Source: Acidobacteriota bacterium
Lineage (GTDB): Bacteria > Acidobacteriota > Terriglobia > Terriglobales > Acidobacteriaceae
Direction: 5' to 3'
Assembly (NCBI GenBank): GCA_021799405.1
Contig: JAJZAL010000082.1
Coordinates: 1 to 19,049 of the forward strand
Length of the DNA stretch: 19,049 bases
This document shows, piece by piece, positions 1-6,862 of the stretch (the first letter of the stretch is position 1; each line of letters starts with the position of its first letter). The notes beneath the pieces are model-generated. The model ran no database searches. It worked only from the letters and a program-made list of their open reading frames with translations, and was not told the origin of the DNA. Both the position numbers and the translations under genes were made by a program.

Positions 1-1
1 C

Positions 2-235
2 AAGGACACTCAGGGCATGTTGCGGCACGCGAGCATCAAGACCACGGGTGACGTTTACGTTCAGACGATCGAGCAGAGCGTTCTCGCCGCGGTCAACTCG
101 CGCACGTCAGCAGTGCTCGGCGACTGTAAGATGCCGGAGAAGAATTTGGGCCTGAAAGGGAGAAACCTGAAAGGTCTGAATGAAATTCGGCGAAGTTCGG
201 CGAAGTCGATCGGAGGGGTTGCTGCAAGTGCTTGA
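2..235 (+). CDS. Tyrosine recombinase (phage-type integrase), C-terminal fragment cut by window edge
   Basis: The frame is open from base 2, before any start codon, so the N-terminus lies outside the window. What remains is the end of a tyrosine recombinase catalytic domain: the box containing LRHASIKTT followed by DVYVQT. The His of LRH fits the conserved second-box His, and the Tyr at 56-58 is the expected DNA-linking nucleophile. Such enzymes integrate and excise mobile elements. After the Tyr there is an unusually long tail of about 58 residues with no recognisable fold, encoded by repetitive DNA (151-174 and 186-205). The gene ends 5 bases before the 3' end of an oppositely oriented tRNA-Asn, the classic arrangement for an element inserted in a tRNA gene. 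I infer that the element extends leftward out of the window. Whether the enzyme is active cannot be judged from the fragment. Confidence 0.85.
   Translation, partial: KDTQGMLRHASIKTTGDVYVQTIEQSVLAAVNSRTSAVLGDCKMPEKNLGLKGRNLKGLNEIRRSSAKSIGGVAASA
151..205. repeat. Short direct repeats at the recombinase gene end; possible arm-type sites
   Basis: CCTGAAAGG occurs at 151-159 and again at 166-174. TTCGGCGAAG, itself nearly palindromic (TTCG-CGAA), is tandemly duplicated at 186-195 and 196-205. They lie 36 to 90 bases from the tRNA-Asn 3' end. Tyrosine recombinases often bind short direct repeats flanking the crossover core, so these could be arm or accessory-factor sites. That role is inference, and chance duplication in the tail of a coding sequence is the alternative. 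Confidence 0.35.
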
Positions 236-239
236 AGAA

Positions 240-316
<77 letters not shown>

Positions 317-360
317 TATCTAGGCGGGAGCAGGCGCCATCGAGCGCCTTGCCTGAAGTA

Positions 361-389
361 GTTGTATCAAATACCTGGGGCACCGTCAA
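361..389 (-). promoter_or_regulatory. Probable sigma-70-type promoter of tRNA-Asn
   Basis: On the minus strand TTGACG (384-389) is separated by 17 bases from TACAAC (361-366), a good -35 and a fair -10, about 45 bases upstream of the mature tRNA 5' end. The leader between them can form a small GGCGC/GCGCC hairpin. The placement and strand fit the tRNA-Asn gene. Recognised by eye only. Confidence 0.5.
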
Positions 390-475
390 AACTCAAATTG
401 TGAATCGTCGGAGCCCTGTCAGACGCCGCCTTTGCACGCTTGGGTTCCATCTCCGGAACAGGTACGCTCAATACT

Positions 476-1204
476 ATGACCGACGGTTCCTCGCTGCCTT
501 CTCCGCAAAAGTTCGTGGATCAGACGCTGTTGATCGACGCCGACGATACGCTCTGGCAAAACAATGTCTACTTCGAACGGGCGATCGCCGCCTTCATTTC
601 CTACCTCAATCACGAGACGATGACGCCGGAACAAGTGCGCCTCGCACTGAACGAGGTGGAGCGTGAAAATACTCGCCGGCACGGCTACGGAGTCGCGAGC
701 TTTCAGCGCGCTCTCGTGACCTGTTTCGAGCGTCTGTCCCCCCGGTCCGCCACTCCCGAGCATCACGCCCAGATCGAGAGTTTCGCCGACTCCATCATTG
801 CCCGCGAAATCGAATTGCTCGAGGGCGTCGCCCAAGCCCTGCCCCAGCTCGCCACCCGCCACCGCCTCATTCTCATGACCAAAGGCAATCATGACGAACA
901 GTCAGATAAGGTAGCTCGCTCCGGTCTCCTGCCGTATTTTTCAGCCGTTGAAATTCCAGCCGAAAAGCACCCCGATGCCTATCGCGACGTGTGCGCCCGG
1001 CACAGCCTCGATCATGAGCGTACTTGGATGATTGGCAACAGTCCCAGGTCCGATATCAATCCCGCTCTCGCCGCAGGCTTGCATGCGGTTTATATTCACC
1101 ATCCCGATACCTGGATCCTGGAACACGAGTCGCTCACGGCCGCGCCAGAAGGGCAGCAGCTGCTTGAAATCCGTTCCTTTAACGAACTGCTCCGCTGGTT
1201 CTAG
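476..1204 (+). CDS. HAD-superfamily hydrolase (phosphatase-like)
   Basis: The 242-residue protein has the haloacid dehalogenase-type active site. Motif I is LLIDADDTLW, with nucleophile Asp21, acid/base Asp23 and Thr25. Motif II is LILMTKGN, with the Thr after the strand. Motif IV, MIGNSPRSDINPA, supplies the Mg-binding acidic residues. A helical cap of the YigB/FMN-phosphatase kind (COG1011-like) fits between motifs I and II. It should be a cytosolic Mg-dependent phosphatase, but the substrate cannot be told from sequence. I chose ATG 476. The same frame extends to a TTG at 440, but that extension adds no conserved sequence. Neither start has a strong ribosome binding site. It stands alone, 160 bases from the divergent tRNA-Asn, with a long spacer before the next gene. 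Confidence 0.85.
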   Translation: MTDGSSLPSPQKFVDQTLLIDADDTLWQNNVYFERAIAAFISYLNHETMTPEQVRLALNEVERENTRRHGYGVASFQRALVTCFERLSPRSATPEHHAQIESFADSIIAREIELLEGVAQALPQLATRHRLILMTKGNHDEQSDKVARSGLLPYFSAVEIPAEKHPDAYRDVCARHSLDHERTWMIGNSPRSDINPALAAGLHAVYIHHPDTWILEHESLTAAPEGQQLLEIRSFNELLRWF

Positions 1205-1512
1205 GGCCTGCCCTGAGAAGGCCCTCGTCGCTATCAGCCGGACCCCGCGTCATGCATGGCTCCGTTGCCTGTCGCTGCCACTCTGCTTCGGTACAGCTCT
1301 CGGAGTTTTATCGAGAACTCGTGGCGCCTCAGTAAAATTTACAACTTTAGTTACCTGAAAACGCATTGTAATGGTTACCTTAATAATGAGGAAAATGCCC
1401 GGTGCAATCAGCAGGGAAATCCTATCTTGCTGATTTGACTGCGCTCTCTTTTTGGAGAGCCAGATGCAAGAGGAATGTGTGTAAGACAAATTCCATTGAT
1501 GAGGTAAAAGCC
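1205..1512 (+). promoter_or_regulatory. Long leader region with possible operator and two hairpins upstream of a secreted protein gene
   Basis: This 308-base gap has no convincing gene. GTTACCT is repeated at 1350-1356 and 1374-1380, and the second copy overlaps a short palindrome, GTAA-TGG-TTAC (1368-1378). Both lie in an AT-rich stretch (TTAATAATGAG at 1379-1389) that is a plausible promoter, though no pair of boxes has good spacing. Downstream are two stem-loops: AATCAGCA/TGCTGATT (1406-1413 with 1428-1435) and GCTCTC/GAGAGC (1443-1448 with 1455-1460, loop TTTTTG). They probably lie in the 5' untranslated RNA. I could not match them to a known riboswitch. Confidence 0.4.
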
Positions 1513-1863
1513 ATGCGTATCAACTATCGGAATCTTTTTCTCGCTCTCGCCCTGGGCGCATTCACCTTCGCGGCGACGCCTGGCTGGGCAGGCATGACCC
1601 CTGCATTCCAGGCGCAGACAACCCCCGGTGCGCAGTCCTACCAGTCGCAAATGGGAAATAAGGCCCAAAGCAGAGTTCAGTCCGTCACTGGAACCATCGT
1701 CAAGAGCGGCGGACAGTTTGTGCTGGAGGCTTCCAATGGGCAGGAGTACCAACTCTCCAACGCCAGCCGTGCGAAGTCTTATGTAGGCAAAACCGTCACG
1801 GTCACCGGGAAAGTGAACGCCTCGTCGCACACCATCAGCGTTCAGAGCATCCAGCCCCAGTAG
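1513..1863 (+). CDS. Small secreted protein, DUF5818-like, function unknown
   Basis: This 116-residue protein begins with a clear Sec signal peptide: positive MRINYR, then a hydrophobic stretch to about residue 22, with likely cleavage after Ala26 (PGWA-GM). Residues about 30-55 are polar and Gln/Ser-rich. Residues about 57-116 read as a small beta domain with the pattern TGTIVKSGGQFVLEASNG, then YVGKTVTVTGKV and a final HTISVQSIQP, like OB-fold-type stress or binding proteins. It resembles the small DUF5818 proteins I associate with Acidobacteriota, but that is recollection and not a search. ATG 1513 is supported by GAGGTA at 1501-1506. The frame is open from further upstream, but that part reads through the leader hairpins and is not credible. 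Function unknown; likely periplasmic or extracellular. Confidence 0.75.
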   Translation: MRINYRNLFLALALGAFTFAATPGWAGMTPAFQAQTTPGAQSYQSQMGNKAQSRVQSVTGTIVKSGGQFVLEASNGQEYQLSNASRAKSYVGKTVTVTGKVNASSHTISVQSIQPQ

Positions 1864-2161
1864 ACCCCTTTGAGGTCCTGCTGGCCCCGAGGATTTGCGG
1901 CCGTTCAACGCTCACCGCAGATCCTCAATGAGAGCAGGGTGAGGCTGCGGTATTTCCCCCTTCTGCATCCTCACCCTCTCTTCATGATTCAAGGGATTTG
2001 CGGCGGTTGTACGCTCCTTGATCCCTGAGACAGCCTTTTCTTCCACGCGCGGAGTGCCGAACCACCCGCCTTTCACCGCCTCTCTTACCCGCGGATAAAT
2101 CCCACGTTTTCCTGCCGGTTGCGGTTTGTTATACTCCTCAAAGAACAGAGTTCACCCAAGT
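1864..2161. repeat. Intergenic region with two covarying hairpin repeats and a third stem-loop
   Basis: No gene is visible in this 298-base gap. A 23-base unit at 1891-1913 recurs at 1994-2016 with 20 identities. Each copy sits in a hairpin. In copy 1, 1889-1900 pairs with 1915-1926 (12 pairs, one G-U). In copy 2, 1992-1997 pairs with 2021-2026. The outer stems are GAGGAT/ATCCTC in copy 1 and AGGGAT/ATCCCT in copy 2, so two base pairs changed on both sides, which suggests that the fold matters. Between the copies AGGGTGAGG (1936-1944) pairs perfectly with CCTCACCCT (1969-1977). The unit could be an REP-like repeat family, a processed RNA or transcription-end structures after the upstream gene. 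Confidence 0.6.
2127..2135 (+). promoter_or_regulatory. Extended -10 promoter of the tRNA-Leu/secG unit
   Basis: TGTTATACT carries the extended TG motif and a near-consensus -10 (TATACT at 2130-2135). It ends 26 bases before the mature tRNA. The -35 region (TTTTCC) is poor, which is common for extended -10 promoters. Confidence 0.5.
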
Positions 2162-2246
2162 GCGGAAGTGGTGAAATTGGCAGACACACCATCTTGAGGG
2201 GGTGGCGCCGAGAGGCATGGGGGTTCAAGTCCCCCCTTCCGCACCA
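2162..2246 (+). tRNA. tRNA-Leu (anticodon GAG)
   Basis: This is an 85-base class II tRNA with encoded CCA. The acceptor GCGGAAG pairs with CTTCCGC (discriminator A). The anticodon arm CCATC-TTGAGGG-GGTGG gives anticodon GAG at 2196-2198. A long variable arm (CGCCGAGAGGCAT region) and a T arm GGGGG-TTCAAGT-CCCCC follow. The variable arm and G-rich T stem are typical of leucine tRNAs. It lies 72 bases upstream of secG in the same direction, with no terminator between, so the two are probably co-transcribed and the tRNA cut out by processing. Confidence 0.97.
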
Positions 2247-2318
2247 AATGATTTTCTCTCTGAATCCCCAAAGCTGCGCTGCGGCTGTATGCCCGGAGTC
2301 GCCGCCGAAAGCCATCTC

Positions 2319-2621
2319 ATGATTTATTTTGTCGTTGCCGTTCACGTCATTGTCTCCCTCTTCCTGATCGTCGTGATCCTGCTCCAGCAGGGCAGCAGCG
2401 CAGATCTGGCAGGCGCCTTTGGCGGCCAGGGTTCTCAAACTGCATTCGGCCCGCGGTCGGCTTCCAACGTACTCACCAAGACAACAGTCTGGGCTGCTGT
2501 TATCTTTATGATTACCTCCATCACGCTTACCGTCATGATGGAGCGCGGAGCAGCGCGACAGCATTCGGTCCTGCAGGGAACCACCGCTTCTGCTCCTGCT
2601 TCTACTCCGGCCAAAAAATAG
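2319..2621 (+). CDS. secG: Preprotein translocase subunit SecG
   Basis: SecG is the small membrane subunit that assists SecYE and SecA in protein export. This 100-residue protein has the family layout. The first membrane segment is residues about 2-22, followed by the signature LLQQGSSADLAGAFGGQGSQTAFG (residues 21-44), then a second membrane segment about 55-75 and a short Ala/Ser/Pro-rich tail ending in two lysines. The length is normal. I use ATG 2319. The open frame continues upstream, but that part overlaps tRNA-Leu and cannot be coding. No strong ribosome binding site precedes it. The gene follows tRNA-Leu(GAG) and is closed by a strong terminator, so the pair forms one short transcription unit. 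Confidence 0.95.
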   Translation: MIYFVVAVHVIVSLFLIVVILLQQGSSADLAGAFGGQGSQTAFGPRSASNVLTKTTVWAAVIFMITSITLTVMMERGAARQHSVLQGTTASAPASTPAKK

Positions 2622-2640
2622 CCGCGACTTTTTTTTCTAC

Positions 2641-2669
2641 AAAAGGCGAGCTTTGGGCTCGCCTTTTTT
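2641..2669 (+). terminator. Rho-independent terminator after secG
   Basis: AAAAGGCGAGC (2641-2651) pairs perfectly with GCTCGCCTTTT (2657-2667) around loop TTTGG, and a run of six T follows the GC-rich stem. It is 20 bases after the secG stop. Confidence 0.93.
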
Positions 2670-2781
2670 GCTTTTTCAGCTGAAAGTATTTACAAGGGTT
2701 GCACGCCTTCAATCGAAGATATTAGAGCATAAGCGGTTCGCAGTAATTTACGTAGCGTGATTTTGATTTCGTCTGCCTCCA

Positions 2782-4374
2782 ATGAGCATGAGATCCAAGC
2801 CTTGGTTATGGTTCGGAATTCCTGCATTGCTGCTTGCACTGCATGCCGGAATCATTGCCGTTCCCTCCTGGCATCTTGCCGGGTCTGATCTCTTTCTGCT
2901 CCTCTGTGCGATTCTCGCCTGCATCGCTTGCTTCTGGCGTGCCTGGAGGCTCAGTAGCTTCAGCGTAGGGCTTCAATGGTACCTGGCCGGTGCGGGCATG
3001 GCCTTGTGGGCGGCGGGCCAGGCCACTTACACCTACATTGATGTACATCACATCCCCCAGACAGTAGCGCTCAACTCTGACCTTTGCTTTTTCCTTTACG
3101 GCGTTCCATTCCTCCTGGCCATCTGCTCCGTCGCCGACCAGCCCCGCCTCCGCTCGCTCTTATTCACTGACTTCATTCAGGCTTTAGTAGTAGCATGGTT
3201 GGTGCAGTCTGAGTTGTTTCCTGCCAGCCACGGCGTCACAGCCATCTCAACTCAGCACGTTTACAGTGCCTACAACGTTGAGAACCTCCTCCTGGTTGGC
3301 GCAGTAGGTTTGCGCCTGTTCACAGGAGCGCGGGGTGCCAGAAGGCAGTTTTACCGCGTGACCTTTTCTTTCATGGCGGTGTATGCGGCCATTGCGATGC
3401 CGATGAATTATTTGAACGAGTTTCATAATCTGCCGACTGGAACCCTGCTTGATCTCTTCTGGGATCTGCCATTCCTGTTGCTCGCCGCACTGGCGGCCTG
3501 GCTCCCCGTCGTCGAGGAGCAGCCATCTCTCCCCGCGACACGCCGCTCTCAGCGCGTCATCCTTCACTCCATGCCCGTCCTCATCACCGCCGTCGTGCTG
3601 GTCATGGGCACCATCCTCGTCCGTTACGACTTCGTGGCCGGGTTGCTGGCCGTACTCATCGGCCTCGGCAGTTACAGCCTCCGCAACTCGCTGCTGGAAA
3701 TGCGTTACCTCGAAACCCAGCGCAAACTCACTGAAAGTGAAGCGGCCCTCCAGATCGCCATGGAGCGCTTCCAGGAGCTTTCCTATATCGATCCCCTGAC
3801 CAAGGTCGCCAACCGGCGCCAGTTTGAGGAAACACTCGAGATCGAGTGGAATCGCACCATGCGCCGTGGCGCGCCCCTCTCGCTGCTCATGATGGATCTC
3901 GATCACTTCAAGCTCCTCAATGACACCTATGGTCATCTGCGCGGAGACGACTGCCTCATGATCGCCGCCCAGACCCTCAGTAGCCGCCTCAAGCGCGCCG
4001 GCGAAATGCTCGCCCGTTACGGCGGCGAGGAGTTTGCCGCCATCCTGCCCGATCTTCCGGCCGACATGGCCCTCCAGGTCGCCGAATCGCTGCGCGCCGC
4101 AATCGCCAACCTCGGCATCGAAAACTCCGAGTCGCCTAACGGCGGATGCCTCACCATCAGCGTCGGCGTCGCAACCTGCTACCCCGGCCCTGGCAGCGGT
4201 GTGGAAAGCCTGCTGAGTGCTGCGGACCAGTCCCTCTATGCCGCCAAGCAGGCTGGCCGCAATCGAGTCGTCAATGTGCATGACTCCGGTACCCTCAAGG
4301 CCGTTCATTCGCATTCACATTCCGTCCATCTCGGCCCCGAGCCGGTCCCCATCCTGCGCAGACCCCGCGCCTGA
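2782..4374 (+). CDS. Membrane-bound diguanylate cyclase (GGDEF domain)
   Basis: This 530-residue protein should make the second messenger c-di-GMP from two GTP. Residues about 10-305 are a run of roughly nine or ten hydrophobic segments without a recognised sensor fold. A short coiled coil (about 315-335, LETQRKLTESEAALQ) leads into a GGDEF domain from about 338 to 497. The domain has DPLTKVANRR, the Mg-binding MMDLDHFKLLND, and the active-site loop GGEEF at 414-418, a functional variant. The inhibitory I-site position, five residues upstream, reads RAGE (405-408) where RxxD is canonical, so product inhibition may be weakened. The C-terminus is His-rich (VHSHSHSVH). ATG 2782 is the longest start. 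ATG 2788 is six bases on and neither has a clear ribosome binding site. The strong secG terminator upstream implies its own promoter. Confidence 0.92.
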   Translation: MSMRSKPWLWFGIPALLLALHAGIIAVPSWHLAGSDLFLLLCAILACIACFWRAWRLSSFSVGLQWYLAGAGMALWAAGQATYTYIDVHHIPQTVALNSDLCFFLYGVPFLLAICSVADQPRLRSLLFTDFIQALVVAWLVQSELFPASHGVTAISTQHVYSAYNVENLLLVGAVGLRLFTGARGARRQFYRVTFSFMAVYAAIAMPMNYLNEFHNLPTGTLLDLFWDLPFLLLAALAAWLPVVEEQPSLPATRRSQRVILHSMPVLITAVVLVMGTILVRYDFVAGLLAVLIGLGSYSLRNSLLEMRYLETQRKLTESEAALQIAMERFQELSYIDPLTKVANRRQFEETLEIEWNRTMRRGAPLSLLMMDLDHFKLLNDTYGHLRGDDCLMIAAQTLSSRLKRAGEMLARYGGEEFAAILPDLPADMALQVAESLRAAIANLGIENSESPNGGCLTISVGVATCYPGPGSGVESLLSAADQSLYAAKQAGRNRVVNVHDSGTLKAVHSHSHSVHLGPEPVPILRRPRA

Positions 4375-4455
4375 TCGCTCCCGATCGTCCCTCCATCGAA
4401 GTTCGGCGCCCCCATCTCATCTGCCGTCGCATTTCCCCAACACCCCACCTCGCCC

Positions 4456-4484
4456 TTGACCGGAATTCCTTCATCGCTTTTGAT
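4456..4484 (+). promoter_or_regulatory. Candidate promoter for the downstream membrane-anchored protein
   Basis: TTGACC (4456-4461), a 17-base spacer and TTTGAT (4479-4484) make a reasonable sigma-70-type promoter. It lies in the 175-base gap between the diguanylate cyclase and the next gene, and no other signal stands out there. By eye only. Confidence 0.4.
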
Positions 4485-4549
4485 CATGAGAGGCGGCTTG
4501 CCGGTGTCGGTATGCTGCATGGTCCCTGCGTAAAGGAGTGAATCACCGG

Positions 4550-5029
4550 ATGGCAGTCCGCAAAATGAGTCCCGGCAAAGTGATCATTCTGCTGTTGGGC
4601 GTGGTATTTCTGCTCGGCATCGGTACCATCACTGTGGTGAGCAATCGCCTCACACCTTCACCCTACGCATGCCAAACCCAGACCTTGCAGACCATCCCCA
4701 GCCTCGCTGGAGCCCGCTTCACCATCACTCACACCAAATGCCGCGATTACACCCACAAGGAGTTTGTCAGCGTCTACGTGCAGCGCTTCGTCGCCCCGGA
4801 TGCCCCGTTCTATGACCACTGGTTCAATCCGCAGACGCTCATCTTCCGCTACCATCCGGAAACCTGGGCCTCCCCGTTGCCGTCTCTTTCCCAAACGGGA
4901 AACCATACCGTCCAGATTGCTGTTCCCAGGGTCTCGCAAGTCGATCATCAGCGGGCGCAATGGCTCTACCTCAAGATCCAGTACAACATCGGCCACGTTG
5001 ACCATCCCATCGTGGCCGGTCACGACTGA
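4550..5029 (+). CDS. Small membrane-anchored protein of unknown function
   Basis: I do not recognise this 159-residue protein. One N-terminal membrane segment (about residues 10-31, VIILLLGVVFLLGIG) follows a positively charged start, so the remaining 125 or so residues probably face the periplasm. That part has two cysteines (Cys41 and Cys64), which could form a disulfide, and a beta-like pattern ending in IVAGHD. Aromatic and His residues are frequent (FYDHWFNPQTLIFRYHPETW). I chose ATG 4550 because AAAGGAG lies at 4532-4538. A GTG at 4538 in the same frame overlaps that site. The gene lies between a diguanylate cyclase and a convergent oxidase gene, and neither neighbour hints at a function. 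GC-rich codon use matches its neighbours, supporting real coding. Confidence 0.65.
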   Translation: MAVRKMSPGKVIILLLGVVFLLGIGTITVVSNRLTPSPYACQTQTLQTIPSLAGARFTITHTKCRDYTHKEFVSVYVQRFVAPDAPFYDHWFNPQTLIFRYHPETWASPLPSLSQTGNHTVQIAVPRVSQVDHQRAQWLYLKIQYNIGHVDHPIVAGHD

Positions 5030-5148
5030 AGCCAATCCGCAGATTATGTAAGGAAAGGACCTGCCCTCCACGCACGTCCTCCGCGAGCGAACCGCACCAC
5101 GGCACGGCAGTTTGGGCCCCGCAATCTTGGTTGATTGGCTCGTGGCGT

Positions 5149-5910
5149 TTACGGCCCATACAGCAGCACGGCAAACAGCACCAGCCACAGCGCGCTCATC
5201 GTGTGCCAGTACCAGGCCGTGCAGTCAATCGCAACCTGCCGCCACATCACCCGCTTGATGAAGAACATGCTGCCCACCGCCGACATCAGCGCAACGATGC
5301 CCAACAGCAGGTGCAGCGCGTGGACCCGCGTGATCAGGTAGAAAAAGTGGCTGTTGGGATTGGTGCCGGACCAGAAGCCCTGGGCCGAAAGTTGTGCCCA
5401 CGCCATCCACTGCCCGGCAAGAAAAAGTCCGCCCAGGATCAGCGTGGCGATCAGCCATGGCATCGCTCGTCGCAGCGCGGGCCGCCCCATCCCCAGCCAC
5501 TCTTCCATAATCTCCACTTCTGAGAAGAATGGCCGGCGCGCCATTTCCATGGTCACGGCCGAGAGCAGCAGCAGTGCCGTATTGATCCATAGGATCGGCG
5601 GAAGCGCCAGGGCGTGCCACGACGATGCGGACGGTACACTTGGGTCCAGACGGCCTGCACCCTCCTGGACCAGAAACTCTCCCACGATCACCACAAACAA
5701 CGCCAGATCGGCAGCCAGCGCATACACCAATGCTGTGCGATACCGCGTCAACAGCGCACGCGGCTCGCGACGGCTGGAAGATCGGTGCTCCCAGTTATCG
5801 TCACCTCCACCCCCGCCGCCGGTTGGCCGCCGGTCCACTGGCGGTTTCCCGCCCATACCGGTGTCTTTTCGCTCAATGTCGACCGGATAGCGCGAGAAGG
5901 TGGCAGGCAT
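5149..5910 (-). CDS. Haem-copper (cytochrome c) oxidase subunit III
   Basis: Subunit III supports the proton-pumping terminal oxidase of the respiratory chain. The 253-residue protein opens with a soluble, disorder-like segment with a run of Gly (residues 31-36, then DDNWEH). Five membrane segments follow, at about 58-81, 99-120, 150-171, 188-212 and 233-252. The family pattern is clear in HFFYLITRVHALHLLLG (188-204) and WYWHTMSALWLVLF (233-246), close to the HFFYLLTGLHALHV and WYFHFVDVVW style of CtaE/CoxC. Start ATG at 5910 has GGGAG (plus-strand CTCCC 5919-5923). No subunit I, II or IV gene is in the window. It is the last gene of the leftward run, 220 bases after pdxT, so it may have its own promoter. 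It could serve an A-type or a quinol-type oxidase; the sequence alone does not decide. Confidence 0.87.
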   Translation of the reverse strand: MPATFSRYPVDIERKDTGMGGKPPVDRRPTGGGGGGDDNWEHRSSSRREPRALLTRYRTALVYALAADLALFVVIVGEFLVQEGAGRLDPSVPSASSWHALALPPILWINTALLLLSAVTMEMARRPFFSEVEIMEEWLGMGRPALRRAMPWLIATLILGGLFLAGQWMAWAQLSAQGFWSGTNPNSHFFYLITRVHALHLLLGIVALMSAVGSMFFIKRVMWRQVAIDCTAWYWHTMSALWLVLFAVLLYGP

Positions 5911-6130
5911 GGCCTACACTCCCAGGTGTGAGCTTGCTCCTCATTGCGGGCGCTCATCCCATTGAGCATGGACCCGTAGGTCACCATCGTCAACAGCCTG
6001 GTTCGAGGGTGTGTAGTTCCAGCCCTATCCCTCTTCCAGATGCGCCTCAACTGGATGCGGCGCCGTCGTCCGCAATCAGACAGCCTGCTCTTTGGATGCT
6101 TTTCGGGGCCTTGCCGGTAGCGTCACCCCT
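5911..6130 (-). other. Gap between pdxT and oxidase subunit III gene
   Basis: The 220 bases have no convincing gene. Read on the minus strand, a short frame beginning GTGACC-type codons runs into the oxidase gene in another phase, and I regard it as chance. The region may carry a promoter for the oxidase gene, but no clear boxes are visible. Confidence 0.3.
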
Positions 6131-6742
6131 TCAGGAATTGCGGTTCGACGGCTCACGACCCGCCAGAACCATCTCCACAAAATGACGATGCACCCGCCGG
6201 TCTGCCGAAAGCTCCGGGTGAAACGTCGACGCCAGCAGGTGCCCCTGTTCCACCAGGACAGGGAACCCATCCCGCTCGGCCAGCACCCTCACGTCTGCGC
6301 CCGTATTCACAATCCGGGGCGCGCGAATATAAACCATCTCCAGCGGCCCGCCCTTGAGCGCTGTTTCTGCGACTTGAATGCTGCTGTCGATCTGCCGACC
6401 GTAGGCGTTGCGCTCCACTGTCGCGTGCAGCACGCCCAGGCTCTCCTGCGCCGGACGCAACACTTCCTCGGCCAGCAGAATGCATCCCGCGCAGGTGCCA
6501 AAAGTCGGCTTGATCGAAACAAACTCACGCAGGACGCCCAGAAACCCGTCCCGTTCCAGGAACTTCAGAAAAGTCGTCGATTCGCCGCCCGGCAGCACCA
6601 GTCCATCCAGGCCGCTCAACTGCTCCGGCTTGCGCACCAGGACGGCCTCTGCACCGGCCTCGCGCAGCGCCCGCGCATGGGCCTCGTAGTCGCCTTGAAT
6701 CGCAAGCACACCAATCCGTGGAATCAATTCCGTCTCCGTCAT
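6131..6742 (-). CDS. pdxT: Pyridoxal 5'-phosphate synthase glutaminase subunit PdxT
   Basis: PdxT hydrolyses glutamine and channels the ammonia to PdxS for direct synthesis of pyridoxal phosphate (vitamin B6). The 203-residue protein, of normal length, has the class I glutaminase fold: IGVLAIQGDYEAH at the start, the oxyanion loop PGGEST (51-56), the nucleophile Cys84 in GTCAGC, and the His175/Glu177 pair in TFHPEL, completing the triad. RNAYGRQIDS (111-120) is typical of the family. ATG 6742 has AAGGA only two bases upstream, which is poor spacing, so the exact start is uncertain by a few residues. Its partner pdxS lies upstream on the same strand, separated by an unrelated SRPBCC gene. Cytosolic. 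Confidence 0.97.
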   Translation of the reverse strand: MTETELIPRIGVLAIQGDYEAHARALREAGAEAVLVRKPEQLSGLDGLVLPGGESTTFLKFLERDGFLGVLREFVSIKPTFGTCAGCILLAEEVLRPAQESLGVLHATVERNAYGRQIDSSIQVAETALKGGPLEMVYIRAPRIVNTGADVRVLAERDGFPVLVEQGHLLASTFHPELSADRRVHRHFVEMVLAGREPSNRNS

Positions 6743-6862
6743 CGTCCTTCGCGAAAATCGCTGTCTTTATGTTACTTGGAAGGTTGTGGTGCAGCGCTCC
6801 TGCCCGGGCCTTGCGAGCGCAATCTCCCCAGGCTCGCCCTCCGGCCTTCCAGGGCAGGGAAG

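Noticed and set aside
440..475. TTG start extending the HAD hydrolase by 12 residues
   Set aside because: The added sequence is not family-like and no ribosome binding site supports it; ATG 476 is preferred.
1401..1460. Known riboswitch in the leader of the secreted protein gene
   Set aside because: I compared it from memory with c-di-GMP and preQ1 type patterns and found no conserved core; only generic hairpins remain.
1402..1512. Upstream extension of the small secreted protein
   Set aside because: It would read through the leader hairpins and place a hydrophilic stretch before a perfect signal peptide.
2202..2318. Longer start for SecG
   Set aside because: It would begin inside tRNA-Leu, and SecG proteins normally start at the first membrane segment.
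3247..4314. 355-codon minus-strand open frame opposite the diguanylate cyclase
   Set aside because: Acidic, His/Asp/Glu-rich shadow of a GC-rich real gene; no family signature.
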